From CBFCZU01 sp965602635 (lineage in GTDB: Bacteria; Planctomycetota; Phycisphaerae; SM23-33): a DNA stretch of 5,513 nt. This document shows, piece after piece, positions 1-5,513 of this stretch. The number at the start of each line of letters is the position of its first letter. Position 1 is the stretch's first letter. The stretch spans positions 1-5,513 of the forward strand of contig CBFCZU010000269.1 of assembly GCA_965602635.1 (NCBI GenBank), written 5' to 3'. Made by a program: the position numbers and the translations under genes. The notes below the pieces were generated by a model. It made no database searches. It was not told the DNA's origin and was given only the letters and a program-made list of their open reading frames with translations.

Positions 1-2
1 AC

Positions 3-53
3 GTCTTCGCGGCGCTGTTCGTGATCCAGTACGCCTTCGTGATGCCCGCCTGA
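3..53 (+). CDS. C-terminal end of an unidentified, probably membrane, protein (partial)
   Basis: Frame 3 is open from the left edge to a TGA at 51-53 and encodes VFAALFVIQYAFVMPA. The 16 residues are almost all hydrophobic with no charged residue, as expected for a transmembrane helix at the very end of a membrane protein. The rest of the gene lies outside the window, so no family can be named. It converges on the MgtC-family gene, with 12 nt between the two stop codons, which is typical tight packing of real gene ends. The piece is short, so chance cannot be excluded; the other two plus frames look less protein-like. Confidence 0.42.
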   Translation, partial: VFAALFVIQYAFVMPA

Positions 54-60
54 CGGGCGG
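44..60. terminator. Possible weak hairpin between convergent genes
   Basis: GCCCG (44-48) and CGGGC (54-58) form a perfect 5-bp inverted repeat around a 5-nt loop that contains the stop codon of the left-hand gene. An alternative pairing, CCGCC (46-50) with GGCGG (56-60), is equally good. There is no T-run on either side, so this is not a canonical intrinsic terminator. In DNA this GC-rich such a repeat can arise by chance. Its place between converging genes is the only reason to list it. Confidence 0.2.
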
Positions 61-65
61 CGGGG

Positions 66-767
66 CTATTCCACGATCATCTTGGTGATCTCGGGGGCGC
101 CCTCGTGGAGTCCCTCCAGCGCCGCCTGGAGGCGCGGTGTGGGGATGGTGATGTTCATCGAGACGACGGTCAGGTCGTTCTTGAAGTCGCGGGTGTGATC
201 GACGTTGACCACGTTGGCGCCGCCTTTGCGGAGCAGGCCCTCGAACTTCTGCACCGCTTCCAGGGAGGTGCCGGGCGCCGAGAGGGTGACGGTCTTGGTG
301 GCTCGCCCGCGGATGAGGCGGTCGGCGAAGTGCAGCACGACCAGTGCGAACAGCACGATGGCGGTGGCGACGGCGGCGATCTGGTACATGCCGAAGCCGG
401 CCCCCAGGCCGATGGCGGCGGAGCACCACAGGCTGGCGGCGGTGGTGAGCCCGCGGACGCCGATGCCGTAGCGGATTATCGCCCCGGCCCCGAGGAAGCC
501 GATGCCCCCCATGACGCCGTAGGCGACCCGCGCCGGGTCGATGCGGATCGAGGATGCCTCCCCGGCGAGGCCAAAGACGTGCTCGAAGTGCAGCGAGACG
601 AGCATGGCCATTGCCGCCCCCAGTGTGACCAGCAGGTGGGTGCGCAGACCAGCCGCCCGCCCGTGGTGCTCGCGCTCCAGGCCGATGGCCGCTCCCAGCA
701 GCGCCGCGAAGACCAGACGAACGGTCGCCTCCATCTCCCATGAGCCAAAGATGTAGTCAGCCAGCAT
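66..767 (-). CDS. MgtC/SapB family inner-membrane protein with ACT-like C-terminal domain
   Basis: This 233-residue protein matches the MgtC/SapB family. Visible family signatures are GLERE (29-33), GLRTH (40-44), GIGFLGAGAI (88-97) and GLTTAASLW (106-114). About five hydrophobic segments span residues 14-147, followed by a soluble region (about 156-233) where MgtC proteins carry an ACT-like fold. The length fits full-length members. The start at 767 is supported by AGGAGG (773-778) 5 nt upstream; an internal Met at residue 12 lacks this support. Salmonella MgtC acts in Mg2+-limited and intracellular growth and affects F1Fo ATP synthase, but most environmental homologues have no known role and there is no evidence of virulence here. 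It lies 26 nt downstream of a tandem ACT-domain gene on the same strand, so co-transcription is likely. Family assignment is firm; physiological role is unknown. Confidence 0.93.
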   Translation of the reverse strand: MLADYIFGSWEMEATVRLVFAALLGAAIGLEREHHGRAAGLRTHLLVTLGAAMAMLVSLHFEHVFGLAGEASSIRIDPARVAYGVMGGIGFLGAGAIIRYGIGVRGLTTAASLWCSAAIGLGAGFGMYQIAAVATAIVLFALVVLHFADRLIRGRATKTVTLSAPGTSLEAVQKFEGLLRKGGANVVNVDHTRDFKNDLTVVSMNITIPTPRLQAALEGLHEGAPEITKMIVE

Positions 768-772
768 GGCCG

Positions 773-778
773 CCTCCT
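773..778 (-). promoter_or_regulatory. Strong Shine-Dalgarno site of the MgtC-family gene
   Basis: AGGAGG on the minus strand sits 5 nt before the ATG at 765-767. It is a full consensus site and fixes the start of the MgtC-family gene. Being inside a 26-nt intergenic gap, it should give this second gene of the pair its own efficient initiation. Confidence 0.75.
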
Positions 779-793
779 CTTGCCCGGCGCCCC

Positions 794-1246
794 TCAGCGC
801 CTCCGCCGCGGCGATTTCTTGACCGTCTCAGGTCGATCCTTCCGGGGGCCCTTGGCGGGCTTGAGGGCGCGCAGGGCCTTCTTCAGGTCGGCTACCTTGA
901 AAATGGCCGTGGTCTTGCCGCCCGGCGCGCCGCCCGTGCAGTAGGCGTAGTTGATGTTGATGTGCGCGTCGGCCAGCTTCTGCGCCGCCGCCGCGAACGC
1001 GCCCGGCTCGTTGGTGATCTCAAGAACAAGAACCTCCGTCTCGGTGAACTGGTCGTGGGTCTTGCCCAGCGCCTTGCGGGCCGCCTCCAGGTCCGCGCAG
1101 ACGATCCGCAGCACCCCGTGCTCGCTGGAGTCCACCAAGGTCAGCGCGTGGACGTTGACCCTGGCCTTGGCCAGGGCGCTGGTCACCTGCGCCAGCACGC
1201 CCGGCTTGTTCACCAGGAATATGGAGAACTGTGTTCCGATCCGCAT
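794..1246 (-). CDS. Tandem ACT-domain protein (small regulatory/amino-acid-binding type)
   Basis: The 150-residue product consists of two ACT-type beta-alpha-beta units and a basic tail. ACT1 covers about residues 6-62 (FSIFLVNKPGVLAQVTSALA, with the typical N-K-P-G-V-L turn). ACT2 covers about 71-127 (VLVLEITNEPGAFAAAAQKL, with the matching N-E-P-G-A turn, then HININYAYC). Residues 128-150 are rich in Lys/Arg and end in RRRR. No catalytic domain is attached, so this is a stand-alone ACT protein of the kind that binds amino acids or similar small ligands. I chose the ATG at 1246 because ACT1 begins six residues later, GGAGAG lies 7 nt upstream, and a more upstream GTG (1294) overlaps the promoter -10 element. 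It is first in a likely two-gene operon with the MgtC homologue. Its ligand and target are unknown, and the basic tail could contact nucleic acid, acidic lipid or a partner. Confidence 0.9.
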   Translation of the reverse strand: MRIGTQFSIFLVNKPGVLAQVTSALAKARVNVHALTLVDSSEHGVLRIVCADLEAARKALGKTHDQFTETEVLVLEITNEPGAFAAAAQKLADAHININYAYCTGGAPGGKTTAIFKVADLKKALRALKPAKGPRKDRPETVKKSPRRRR

Positions 1247-1285
1247 TGACGTGCTCTCCCGCGGCGCCCCCCGTCGCCGCAGCCC

Positions 1286-1314
1286 AGTATACACGGCAGG
1301 GGCGCGGCGGACAA
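1286..1314 (-). promoter_or_regulatory. Sigma70-type promoter of the ACT-MgtC unit
   Basis: Read on the minus strand, TTGTCC (1309-1314, 4 of 6 consensus bases) is separated by exactly 17 nt from TATACT (1286-1291, 5 of 6), and TG directly precedes the -10 hexamer. Transcription would start near 1279, giving a leader of about 33 nt before the ATG at 1246 and room for the GGAGAG ribosome site. The element stands out in very GC-rich surroundings. It also shows that the upstream GTG at 1292-1294 would not be in the transcript. Confidence 0.6.
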
Positions 1315-1358
1315 GCGGCGCCCTCGTCCAGGGCGCCGGAGACGCCGGCTTGTGGGCA

Positions 1359-1439
1359 ATGACGGGGGCTTTTCTTTCCGATAGACTGACTGTAACGTAT
1401 TTGCCTTTGACGGACCGGATTTCGAAGGCGGGTGATCAG
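1359..1439 (+). promoter_or_regulatory. AT-rich promoter/leader region of the S1 gene
   Basis: The stretch from about 1369 to 1424 is clearly less GC-rich than everything around it, with a pyrimidine run at 1369-1379 and TGTAACGTAT at 1391-1400. It lies just upstream of the S1-protein start in a divergent intergenic region, so it is the natural place for the promoter and 5' leader. A -10 candidate is TGTAAC (1391-1396) or TAACGT (1393-1398), but no convincing -35 sits at the right distance. TTGACG at 1407-1412 resembles a -35 but lacks a usable -10 before the start codon. I therefore call the region, not a specific promoter. Confidence 0.35.
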
Positions 1440-2900
1440 GTGAGCGAAACGCCAGAAGAAAGCGGCGGAATTGACGAGGCGCTCGAGCGCGAGATCGACG
1501 AGGCGCTGGGCGGGCTGAGCCTGGAGAACCTTCTCGACCAGGCGGCCCCGCCTCCCGAGGCGCTCGACCGGGGCGGCGAGGTCGAGCCCGGACAGATCCG
1601 CCGGGGCACGGTCGTCATGGTGGACTCCCAGGTGCTGCTGGTGGAGCTGGGCGGGAAGGACCAGGGCGCCGTCATGGTCGAGCAGTTCGAGGAACTCCCG
1701 GCCGTGGGCGACGAGATCGAGCTGGCCGTCGTGCGCTACGACGCCGACGAGGACCTGTGGGTGCTCTCCCGCGAGGGGGCGATCGAGCGCGCCACCTGGG
1801 AGGACCTGTCGGTCGGCCAGACCGTCGAGGCGTTCGTGGAGGGCTCGAACAAGGGCGGGCTGGAGGTCCGCTTCAGCGGGATACAGGCCTTCATGCCGCT
1901 CAGCCAGATCAGCATGTACCGGGTGGAGGAGCCCGGCGAGCTGGTCGGGCAGAAGCTCCGCTGCCAGGTGGTGGAGGTGGACCGCGGGCAGAAGCGGGTG
2001 ATCGTCTCCGGGCGGGCGGTGATGGAGGTCGAGGCCGAGAAGAAACGCGAGCAGTTGATGGCGGAGCTGGCCGAGGGCGACGTCCGCGAGGGCGTCGTCC
2101 GCCAGGTGATGCCCTACGGGGCGTTCGTGGACCTCGGCGGCGTTGACGGGCTGGTGCACGTCTCGCAGATGAGCTACGCACGCGTGAAGGACCCCGCCGA
2201 CGTTGTGCAGCCGGGGCAGCGGATCACGGTGCAGGTCCTCAAGATCGACGAGGAGGCGGGGCGGATCGCGCTGGGGATGAAGCAGGTCGCCCCCGACCCG
2301 TGGGACGGCGCTGAGGGCAAGTACCCGCCGGGGGCGCTGGTCACCGGGCAGATCACCAACCTTCAGGACTTCGGCGCCTTCTGCCAGATCGAGGACGGCG
2401 TCGAGGCGCTGATCCCCATCAGCGAGATGACCTGGACGAGGCGGCTGAACCATCCCTCGCAGATCCTCCAGGCCGGGGAGACTGTCCAGACGGTGGTGCT
2501 GAGCGTTGACCCCGAGCGGCGGCGGATGTCGCTGTCGATCAAGCAGGCCCAGGCCGATCCGTGGGCGGGCACCTCGACTCACTACCCCGCCCAGAGCGTT
2601 CAGGACGGGCGCGTCACCAGGATCACGGACTTCGGCGCGTTCGTGGAGCTCTCGCCCGGCGTGGAGGGCCTGCTGCACGTCTCCGAGATGTCCGACAAGC
2701 ACGTCCGCTCCCCGGCCGAGGTGGTGCAGGTTGACCAGTCGGTGCGCGTCCGCGTGCTGGAGGTGAGCGAAGCCGACAGACGGATGTCGCTGAGCCTCAA
2801 GGCCGTCCCGGCGGCTGAGGATTCGTCCGCCGCCGACGCCCCGGCGGACGCAAAGCCCGCCAAGCCCCGCAAGCACCCCCTCCGCGGCGGGCTCGACTGA
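1440..2900 (+). CDS. rpsA: S1 RNA-binding domain protein, ribosomal protein S1-like, five S1 repeats
   Basis: The 486-residue protein has an acidic N-terminal region with a near-repeat (IDEALEREIDEALGGL, 11-26) and five S1 OB-fold repeats at about 50-115, 124-192, 212-282, 297-369 and 385-455. Repeats 3 and 5 carry the classic RNA-binding pattern (YGAFVDLGGVDGLVHVSQMS; FGAFVELSPGVEGLLHVSEM). Repeats 3-4 and 4-5 are joined by DPW...YP linkers resembling those of bacterial S1. The C-terminus (456-486) is Ala/Pro/Lys-rich and probably disordered. S1 binds mRNA and helps it load onto the 30S subunit; E. coli S1 has six repeats and 557 residues, so this form is shorter. I chose the GTG at 1440 because the conserved region begins right after it and GGTGAT/AAGG sequences precede it. 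The in-frame ATG at 1359 would add residues encoded by the AT-rich leader. It could instead be a non-ribosomal S1-repeat protein, but the repeat layout favours S1. Confidence 0.88.
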   Translation: MSETPEESGGIDEALEREIDEALGGLSLENLLDQAAPPPEALDRGGEVEPGQIRRGTVVMVDSQVLLVELGGKDQGAVMVEQFEELPAVGDEIELAVVRYDADEDLWVLSREGAIERATWEDLSVGQTVEAFVEGSNKGGLEVRFSGIQAFMPLSQISMYRVEEPGELVGQKLRCQVVEVDRGQKRVIVSGRAVMEVEAEKKREQLMAELAEGDVREGVVRQVMPYGAFVDLGGVDGLVHVSQMSYARVKDPADVVQPGQRITVQVLKIDEEAGRIALGMKQVAPDPWDGAEGKYPPGALVTGQITNLQDFGAFCQIEDGVEALIPISEMTWTRRLNHPSQILQAGETVQTVVLSVDPERRRMSLSIKQAQADPWAGTSTHYPAQSVQDGRVTRITDFGAFVELSPGVEGLLHVSEMSDKHVRSPAEVVQVDQSVRVRVLEVSEADRRMSLSLKAVPAAEDSSAADAPADAKPAKPRKHPLRGGLD

Positions 2901-2933
2901 CACTCGAGGGGCGATCCCGCATCGCATCGGGCC
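2901..2933. other. Short gap between convergent stop codons, no clear terminator
   Basis: Only 33 nt separate the S1 stop from the stop of the oppositely oriented oxidoreductase gene. GCGAT (2911-2915) and ATCGC (2921-2925) make a 5-bp inverted repeat with a 5-nt loop, and CCCG/CGGG (2916-2919, 2928-2931) is an overlapping alternative. No T-run follows in either direction. Termination may be factor-dependent or rely on weak structure here. Confidence 0.25.
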
Positions 2934-4265
2934 TCAGGGCAGGTATGCCCCGTGCTCGCGCAGTCGTCGGCGGAGGCGGTCGGTGTCGATGGCGTGCACG
3001 TCTGGCGGATCGTTCCCGGCGGCGAACGCGGCCGCCACCCCCGCCGCCTCGCCCATCGCCAGGCAGACGGGCATCACGCGGGTGCTGCCCTGGGTCATGC
3101 GGTCGGTGGAGATCGACCTCCCCGCCACGAGCACGTTGGTCAGGCCCTTCGGCGTCAGGCAGCGGTAGGGGATCCCGTGCGACTCGCCCGGGCCGTAGGG
3201 CTGGCCACGCTCCGCCATGTCGAGTTTGCCCTCGGCGTGGAGCTTGGCCTCGGCCTCGGAGATGTGGACGTCGATCCAGTAGCTGTTGCGGCAGATCTCG
3301 TCAGGGAAGCTGCGGCGCCGCCGGTAGTCGTCGAGCGTGAGCACGTAGTCGCCCACGATCCGGCGCGTCTCGCGGATGCCCATCAGCGAGCCGGTCGTCA
3401 CGAGGAAGGCGTTGCCGAAGGCCTTGGGCAGGTGGGCCGCCAAGGCGTCGCGAAACTGCGCGGCGAATTTCCGCCCGTTCATCATGGCCCGAGACAGGCT
3501 CGCGGGGTTGGTGTTGTCCACGTCCCAGAGGTGCCCGGAGTTAAACCCCACCGTCGCCGGGCCGATCAGATGGTTGCAGGCGTGCGAGCCCCGCACGAGG
3601 GGGAACCTGTCGTCGTCGTTGATGGCCCGGACGTGATCGGGGGTCATCCGCGATCCGTGAGCGTGGGCGAAATCGTCAACGTTGCTGAGGACGAAGCAGT
3701 GCGTTGCCGGCTGCATTCGCCCGGCCTGGTCGCCCTTCTCGAACGGGGCGCCGGCCCAGGCGGCGAGGTCCGCGTCGCCGGTGCAATCGACGTAAACGCC
3801 GGCGGAATACGCGCTTAGACCAGCCTTGTTGGCGACAATGATGGCGGAGACGCGCCCTGCGTCGTCGGCGTCGGCGGCCGCGAGGCAAGTGCCGAACAAG
3901 ACCGACGCCCCCGCCTCGGTCACCAGGTCGTCGTAGAGACGCTTGAGCAGCTCGGGGTCGATGGCGACCCAGTCCAGCGCCGCGTTGTGGACGTGGGACA
4001 TCGGCTCCTTGCAGGCGGTGAAGACCTTCTCCGCCAGCCCACGGTAGATGATCTTCTGCTTGTCGGAGAAGGGGCACCACGCCGGCACGAGCCCGGCGGT
4101 GCCCATTCCCCCCAGCGCGCCGGTCGCCTCGATCAGCAGCGTCTTCGCCCCTTCGCGTGCCGCCGCCGCTGCCGCGGTGCAGCCCGCCGGCCCGCCGCCG
4201 GCGACGATAACGTCCCAGGAATCGTCCAGCGGGATCTCACGCGGTGGCAGCCTGTACGTGGACAT
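2934..4265 (-). CDS. FAD-dependent oxidoreductase (FAD_oxidored, PF12831-like)
   Basis: The 443-residue product has a Rossmann FAD-binding start, VIVAGGGPAG (19-28), with the GxGxxG at 23-28. The ribose-binding acid is Glu46 (LLIEATGALGGMG), followed by a mid-protein YVDCTGDADLAAWAGAP (158-174), GIRETRRIVGDYVLT (296-310) and a C-terminal FAD site (VLVAGRSISTDRM, then an Ala/Gly-rich helix, 378-413). This order matches the FAD_oxidored family often seen in Planctomycetota and other PVC bacteria. The substrate is not predictable from sequence. No signal peptide or twin-arginine motif is visible, so it should be cytoplasmic. AAGGAG (4272-4277) lies 6 nt before the ATG at 4265 and supports that start. 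The gene follows yidC by 66 nt on the same strand, so it may share its transcript, although the functions look unrelated. Flavoprotein family is firm; reaction is unknown. Confidence 0.9.
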   Translation of the reverse strand: MSTYRLPPREIPLDDSWDVIVAGGGPAGCTAAAAAAREGAKTLLIEATGALGGMGTAGLVPAWCPFSDKQKIIYRGLAEKVFTACKEPMSHVHNAALDWVAIDPELLKRLYDDLVTEAGASVLFGTCLAAADADDAGRVSAIIVANKAGLSAYSAGVYVDCTGDADLAAWAGAPFEKGDQAGRMQPATHCFVLSNVDDFAHAHGSRMTPDHVRAINDDDRFPLVRGSHACNHLIGPATVGFNSGHLWDVDNTNPASLSRAMMNGRKFAAQFRDALAAHLPKAFGNAFLVTTGSLMGIRETRRIVGDYVLTLDDYRRRRSFPDEICRNSYWIDVHISEAEAKLHAEGKLDMAERGQPYGPGESHGIPYRCLTPKGLTNVLVAGRSISTDRMTQGSTRVMPVCLAMGEAAGVAAAFAAGNDPPDVHAIDTDRLRRRLREHGAYLP

Positions 4266-4271
4266 CGGGAA

Positions 4272-4277
4272 CTCCTT
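4272..4277 (-). promoter_or_regulatory. Shine-Dalgarno site of the FAD oxidoreductase
   Basis: AAGGAG on the minus strand is 6 nt upstream of the ATG at 4263-4265. Its quality and spacing settle the start codon and indicate independent translation initiation downstream of yidC. Confidence 0.7.
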
Positions 4278-4290
4278 CAGCCGGGGCTCG

Positions 4291-4303
4291 GGGGCGCCGC
4301 CCC
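4291..4303. other. GC-only hairpin in the yidC-oxidoreductase gap
   Basis: GGGGC (4291-4295) and GCCCC (4299-4303) pair perfectly around a 3-nt loop. The hairpin lies in the 66-nt gap, 29 nt after the yidC stop and 14 nt before the ribosome site of the next gene. It lacks a T-run, so at most it could act as a weak attenuator, an RNA-stability element, or nothing. Chance is plausible given the very high GC of the gap. Confidence 0.25.
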
Positions 4304-4331
4304 GCCGACGGGAAGCGCCCGGGCCCGCCTG

Positions 4332-5513
4332 TCAGTGCTTTATGCGGAACGGGCCCTTGGGTTTCTTGGGCTTCTGGCCGCGGAAGTGCTTGCCGGGTAT
4401 GGCGACGGTGGTTTCGGCGGCGGCGTCGGCCGCGTCCTTCTGCCGGATGTGCTTGCGGATGACGTACTGCTCGGCCACGCCCCCGAACACCGACGTCATG
4501 ATGTACATCGTCAGCCCGCTGGGAGCGTTGTAGAAGAACAGCAGCATCATCGCCGGCATCATGAACTTCATCATCCGCTGCGTGCTCTCCTGCTGGGGAG
4601 AGCTGGCCGCCCCGCCCATCTGCGTGGACTTCGCCTGGAAGTACATCGCCACGCACAGCAGCAACGGCAGCAGGTTGAAGCTCCGTATCGGCCCGATCAT
4701 CCCCCCGAGCAGCGGCACGGTCAGGACCTTCCCGCCGAAGCCGATAAGCTGGTCGGGCGCGGCCAGGTCCGTTATCCACACCGGCAGAAAGGCCGCGTGA
4801 CGAAGCTCCACCGACGCCGATATCCCAGACCACAGGGCAATCCAGATCGGAAGCTGGATCAGCATCGGCAGGCAGCCAAACAGCGGCGAGACGCCCTGGT
4901 TCTTGTACAGCGCCATCATTTCCTGGTTGAGCTTGTTCTTGTCGTCCTTGTACTTCTCGCGGACCTTCTGCATCTCCGGCTGGAGCTTCTGCATCCCGGA
5001 CATCGAGACCTGGCCCTTCTTGGTCAGGGGATGCAGCACCAGCCGCACCAGTATCACCAGCAGGATGATGGCCAGCCCGAAGTTGCCGAGGGAGGCCCGC
5101 GCCAGGAAGTTCAGCAGCCTCATCATGCCCAGTGCAAGCCAGCTAAACGTGCAGAAGCAACTGCGGAAGTCGAGCGTCTCCCTGTAGGCCAGGGCGTCGT
5201 AGCGCGGGTTCTTGTTGAACAGGTCGCGCTTCTTGGGTCCGGCGAAGACGTCGAAGGTCACTGCCCGGGTCGCGCCGGCGTCGATCTCGTAGGGGCCCAG
5301 CATCACCCCTGGCAGGAGCGTCCTGGCGCCGGGCGCGTCCACGGCGGCGTTGAAGAACGTGGCCTTTGCCTTGTCCGCGTGAAGCGCCTTGTCGTCCTCC
5401 GGCACGATGTAGGCTATGACGCCGAAGAACTTGTTGGTCTGCCCGATCCAGAGAATGGGCTCTGCCCCGTCGGAGCGCCCCAGCGGCTCGGCCAGGGCCT
5501 TGGCCAGGCCCAG
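4332..5513 (-). CDS. yidC: Membrane protein insertase YidC (Oxa1 family), N-terminus cut by window edge
   Basis: The frame is open to the right edge and gives the last 393 residues; numbering here is within this fragment. Residues 1 to about 118 are the end of the periplasmic P1 domain (WIGQTNKFFGVIAYIVPEDD at 22-41). The conserved Oxa1 core follows: TM2 (about 144-162) with the hydrophilic-groove Arg157, the cytoplasmic helical hairpin (about 163-206, MQKLQPEMQKVREKYKDD), TM3 (about 208-231), TM4 (about 275-293) and TM5 (about 316-342, ending before the EQYVIRKHI segment). YidC inserts and folds inner-membrane proteins alone or with SecYEG. The last 20 residues are a strongly basic tail (GKHFRGQKPKKPKGPFRIKH). 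A GTG at 5405 is not the start, because upstream codons read as P1 sequence in the same frame. The true start and any upstream partner genes are outside the window. Confidence 0.96.
   Translation of the reverse strand: MGLAKALAEPLGRSDGAEPILWIGQTNKFFGVIAYIVPEDDKALHADKAKATFFNAAVDAPGARTLLPGVMLGPYEIDAGATRAVTFDVFAGPKKRDLFNKNPRYDALAYRETLDFRSCFCTFSWLALGMMRLLNFLARASLGNFGLAIILLVILVRLVLHPLTKKGQVSMSGMQKLQPEMQKVREKYKDDKNKLNQEMMALYKNQGVSPLFGCLPMLIQLPIWIALWSGISASVELRHAAFLPVWITDLAAPDQLIGFGGKVLTVPLLGGMIGPIRSFNLLPLLLCVAMYFQAKSTQMGGAASSPQQESTQRMMKFMMPAMMLLFFYNAPSGLTMYIMTSVFGGVAEQYVIRKHIRQKDAADAAAETTVAIPGKHFRGQKPKKPKGPFRIKH

Noticed and set aside
105..743. Plus-strand open frame antisense to the MgtC-family gene
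   Set aside because: The product is Gly/Asp/Ala-rich with no family features, whereas the minus strand encodes clear MgtC motifs and transmembrane segments.
1247..1294. GTG at 1294 as the ACT-protein start
   Set aside because: It overlaps the promoter -10 hexamer and the added residues show no ACT pattern; the ATG at 1246 has a ribosome site and begins directly before ACT1.
1407..1412. TTGACG as the -35 of a plus-strand S1 promoter
   Set aside because: The position of a matching -10 would fall at about 1430-1435 (GGGTGA-like), which is not a -10 and leaves no leader before the GTG at 1440.
951..1439. N-terminal extension of the S1 protein to an ATG at 951 or 1359
   Set aside because: The extension from 951 runs antisense through the ACT gene and its promoter. 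From 1359 it would translate the AT-rich leader. S1-like sequence begins just after the GTG at 1440.
1020..2927. A long minus-strand open frame (635 codons) antisense to the S1 gene
   Set aside because: Its product is His/Leu/Arg-rich low-complexity sequence without recognisable domains and overlaps both the ACT gene and the S1 gene. It is what high GC produces opposite a strongly coding gene.
2911..2931. Intrinsic terminator between the S1 and oxidoreductase genes
   Set aside because: Only 4-5 bp stems are possible and there is no T-run on either strand; kept only as a note on the gap.
2952..3818. Plus-strand open frame (288 codons) antisense to the oxidoreductase
   Set aside because: It is a compositional shadow of the FAD oxidoreductase, with no domain and no good ribosome site.
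4332..5405. YidC starting at the GTG at 5405
   Set aside because: The same frame continues upstream to the window edge with convincing YidC periplasmic-domain sequence, so the gene is truncated by the window and does not start there.

Overview
The window is GC-rich bacterial chromosomal DNA with densely packed, ordinary-looking genes. I infer a member of the Planctomycetota (Phycisphaerae-like or a related PVC lineage). The grounds are a five-domain S1 protein with a short acidic N-terminal region, a YidC/OxaI insertase with a strongly basic C-terminal tail, and a PF12831-type FAD oxidoreductase. This is recognition from the proteins only; no phylogeny was run.

Layout, left to right. (1) At the left edge is the last 16 codons of a plus-strand gene, probably a membrane protein, ending 12 nt from the stop of the next gene, which faces it. 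(2) A minus-strand pair follows: a tandem ACT-domain protein (794-1246) and, 26 nt downstream of it, an MgtC/SapB-family membrane protein (66-767). A well-formed sigma70-type promoter (TTGTCC, 17 nt, TATACT) lies about 40 nt upstream of the ACT start, so the two look co-transcribed. (3) A 193-nt divergent intergenic region (1247-1439) holds that promoter and a short AT-rich stretch that probably carries the promoter and leader of the next gene. (4) A plus-strand S1-domain RNA-binding protein (1440-2900) has a GTG start. (5) Convergent to it is a minus-strand pair: yidC (4332-5513, N-terminus cut by the right edge) and, 66 nt downstream, an FAD-dependent oxidoreductase (2934-4265).

How the genes relate. 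S1 (mRNA binding on the ribosome) and YidC (membrane insertion of nascent proteins) are core translation and secretion functions, but they are convergent and belong to separate transcription units. The ACT protein and the MgtC homologue may form a small-ligand sensing and membrane-response pair, because MgtC proteins end in an ACT-like domain; this is inference. The oxidoreductase behind yidC has no obvious link to membrane insertion.

I see no mobile element, CRISPR array, tRNA, rRNA, phage gene or clear novel multi-gene system. There is no stretch over 300 nt without a gene. The points most worth a second look are the ACT-MgtC pair, the YidC tail and the yidC-oxidoreductase arrangement.
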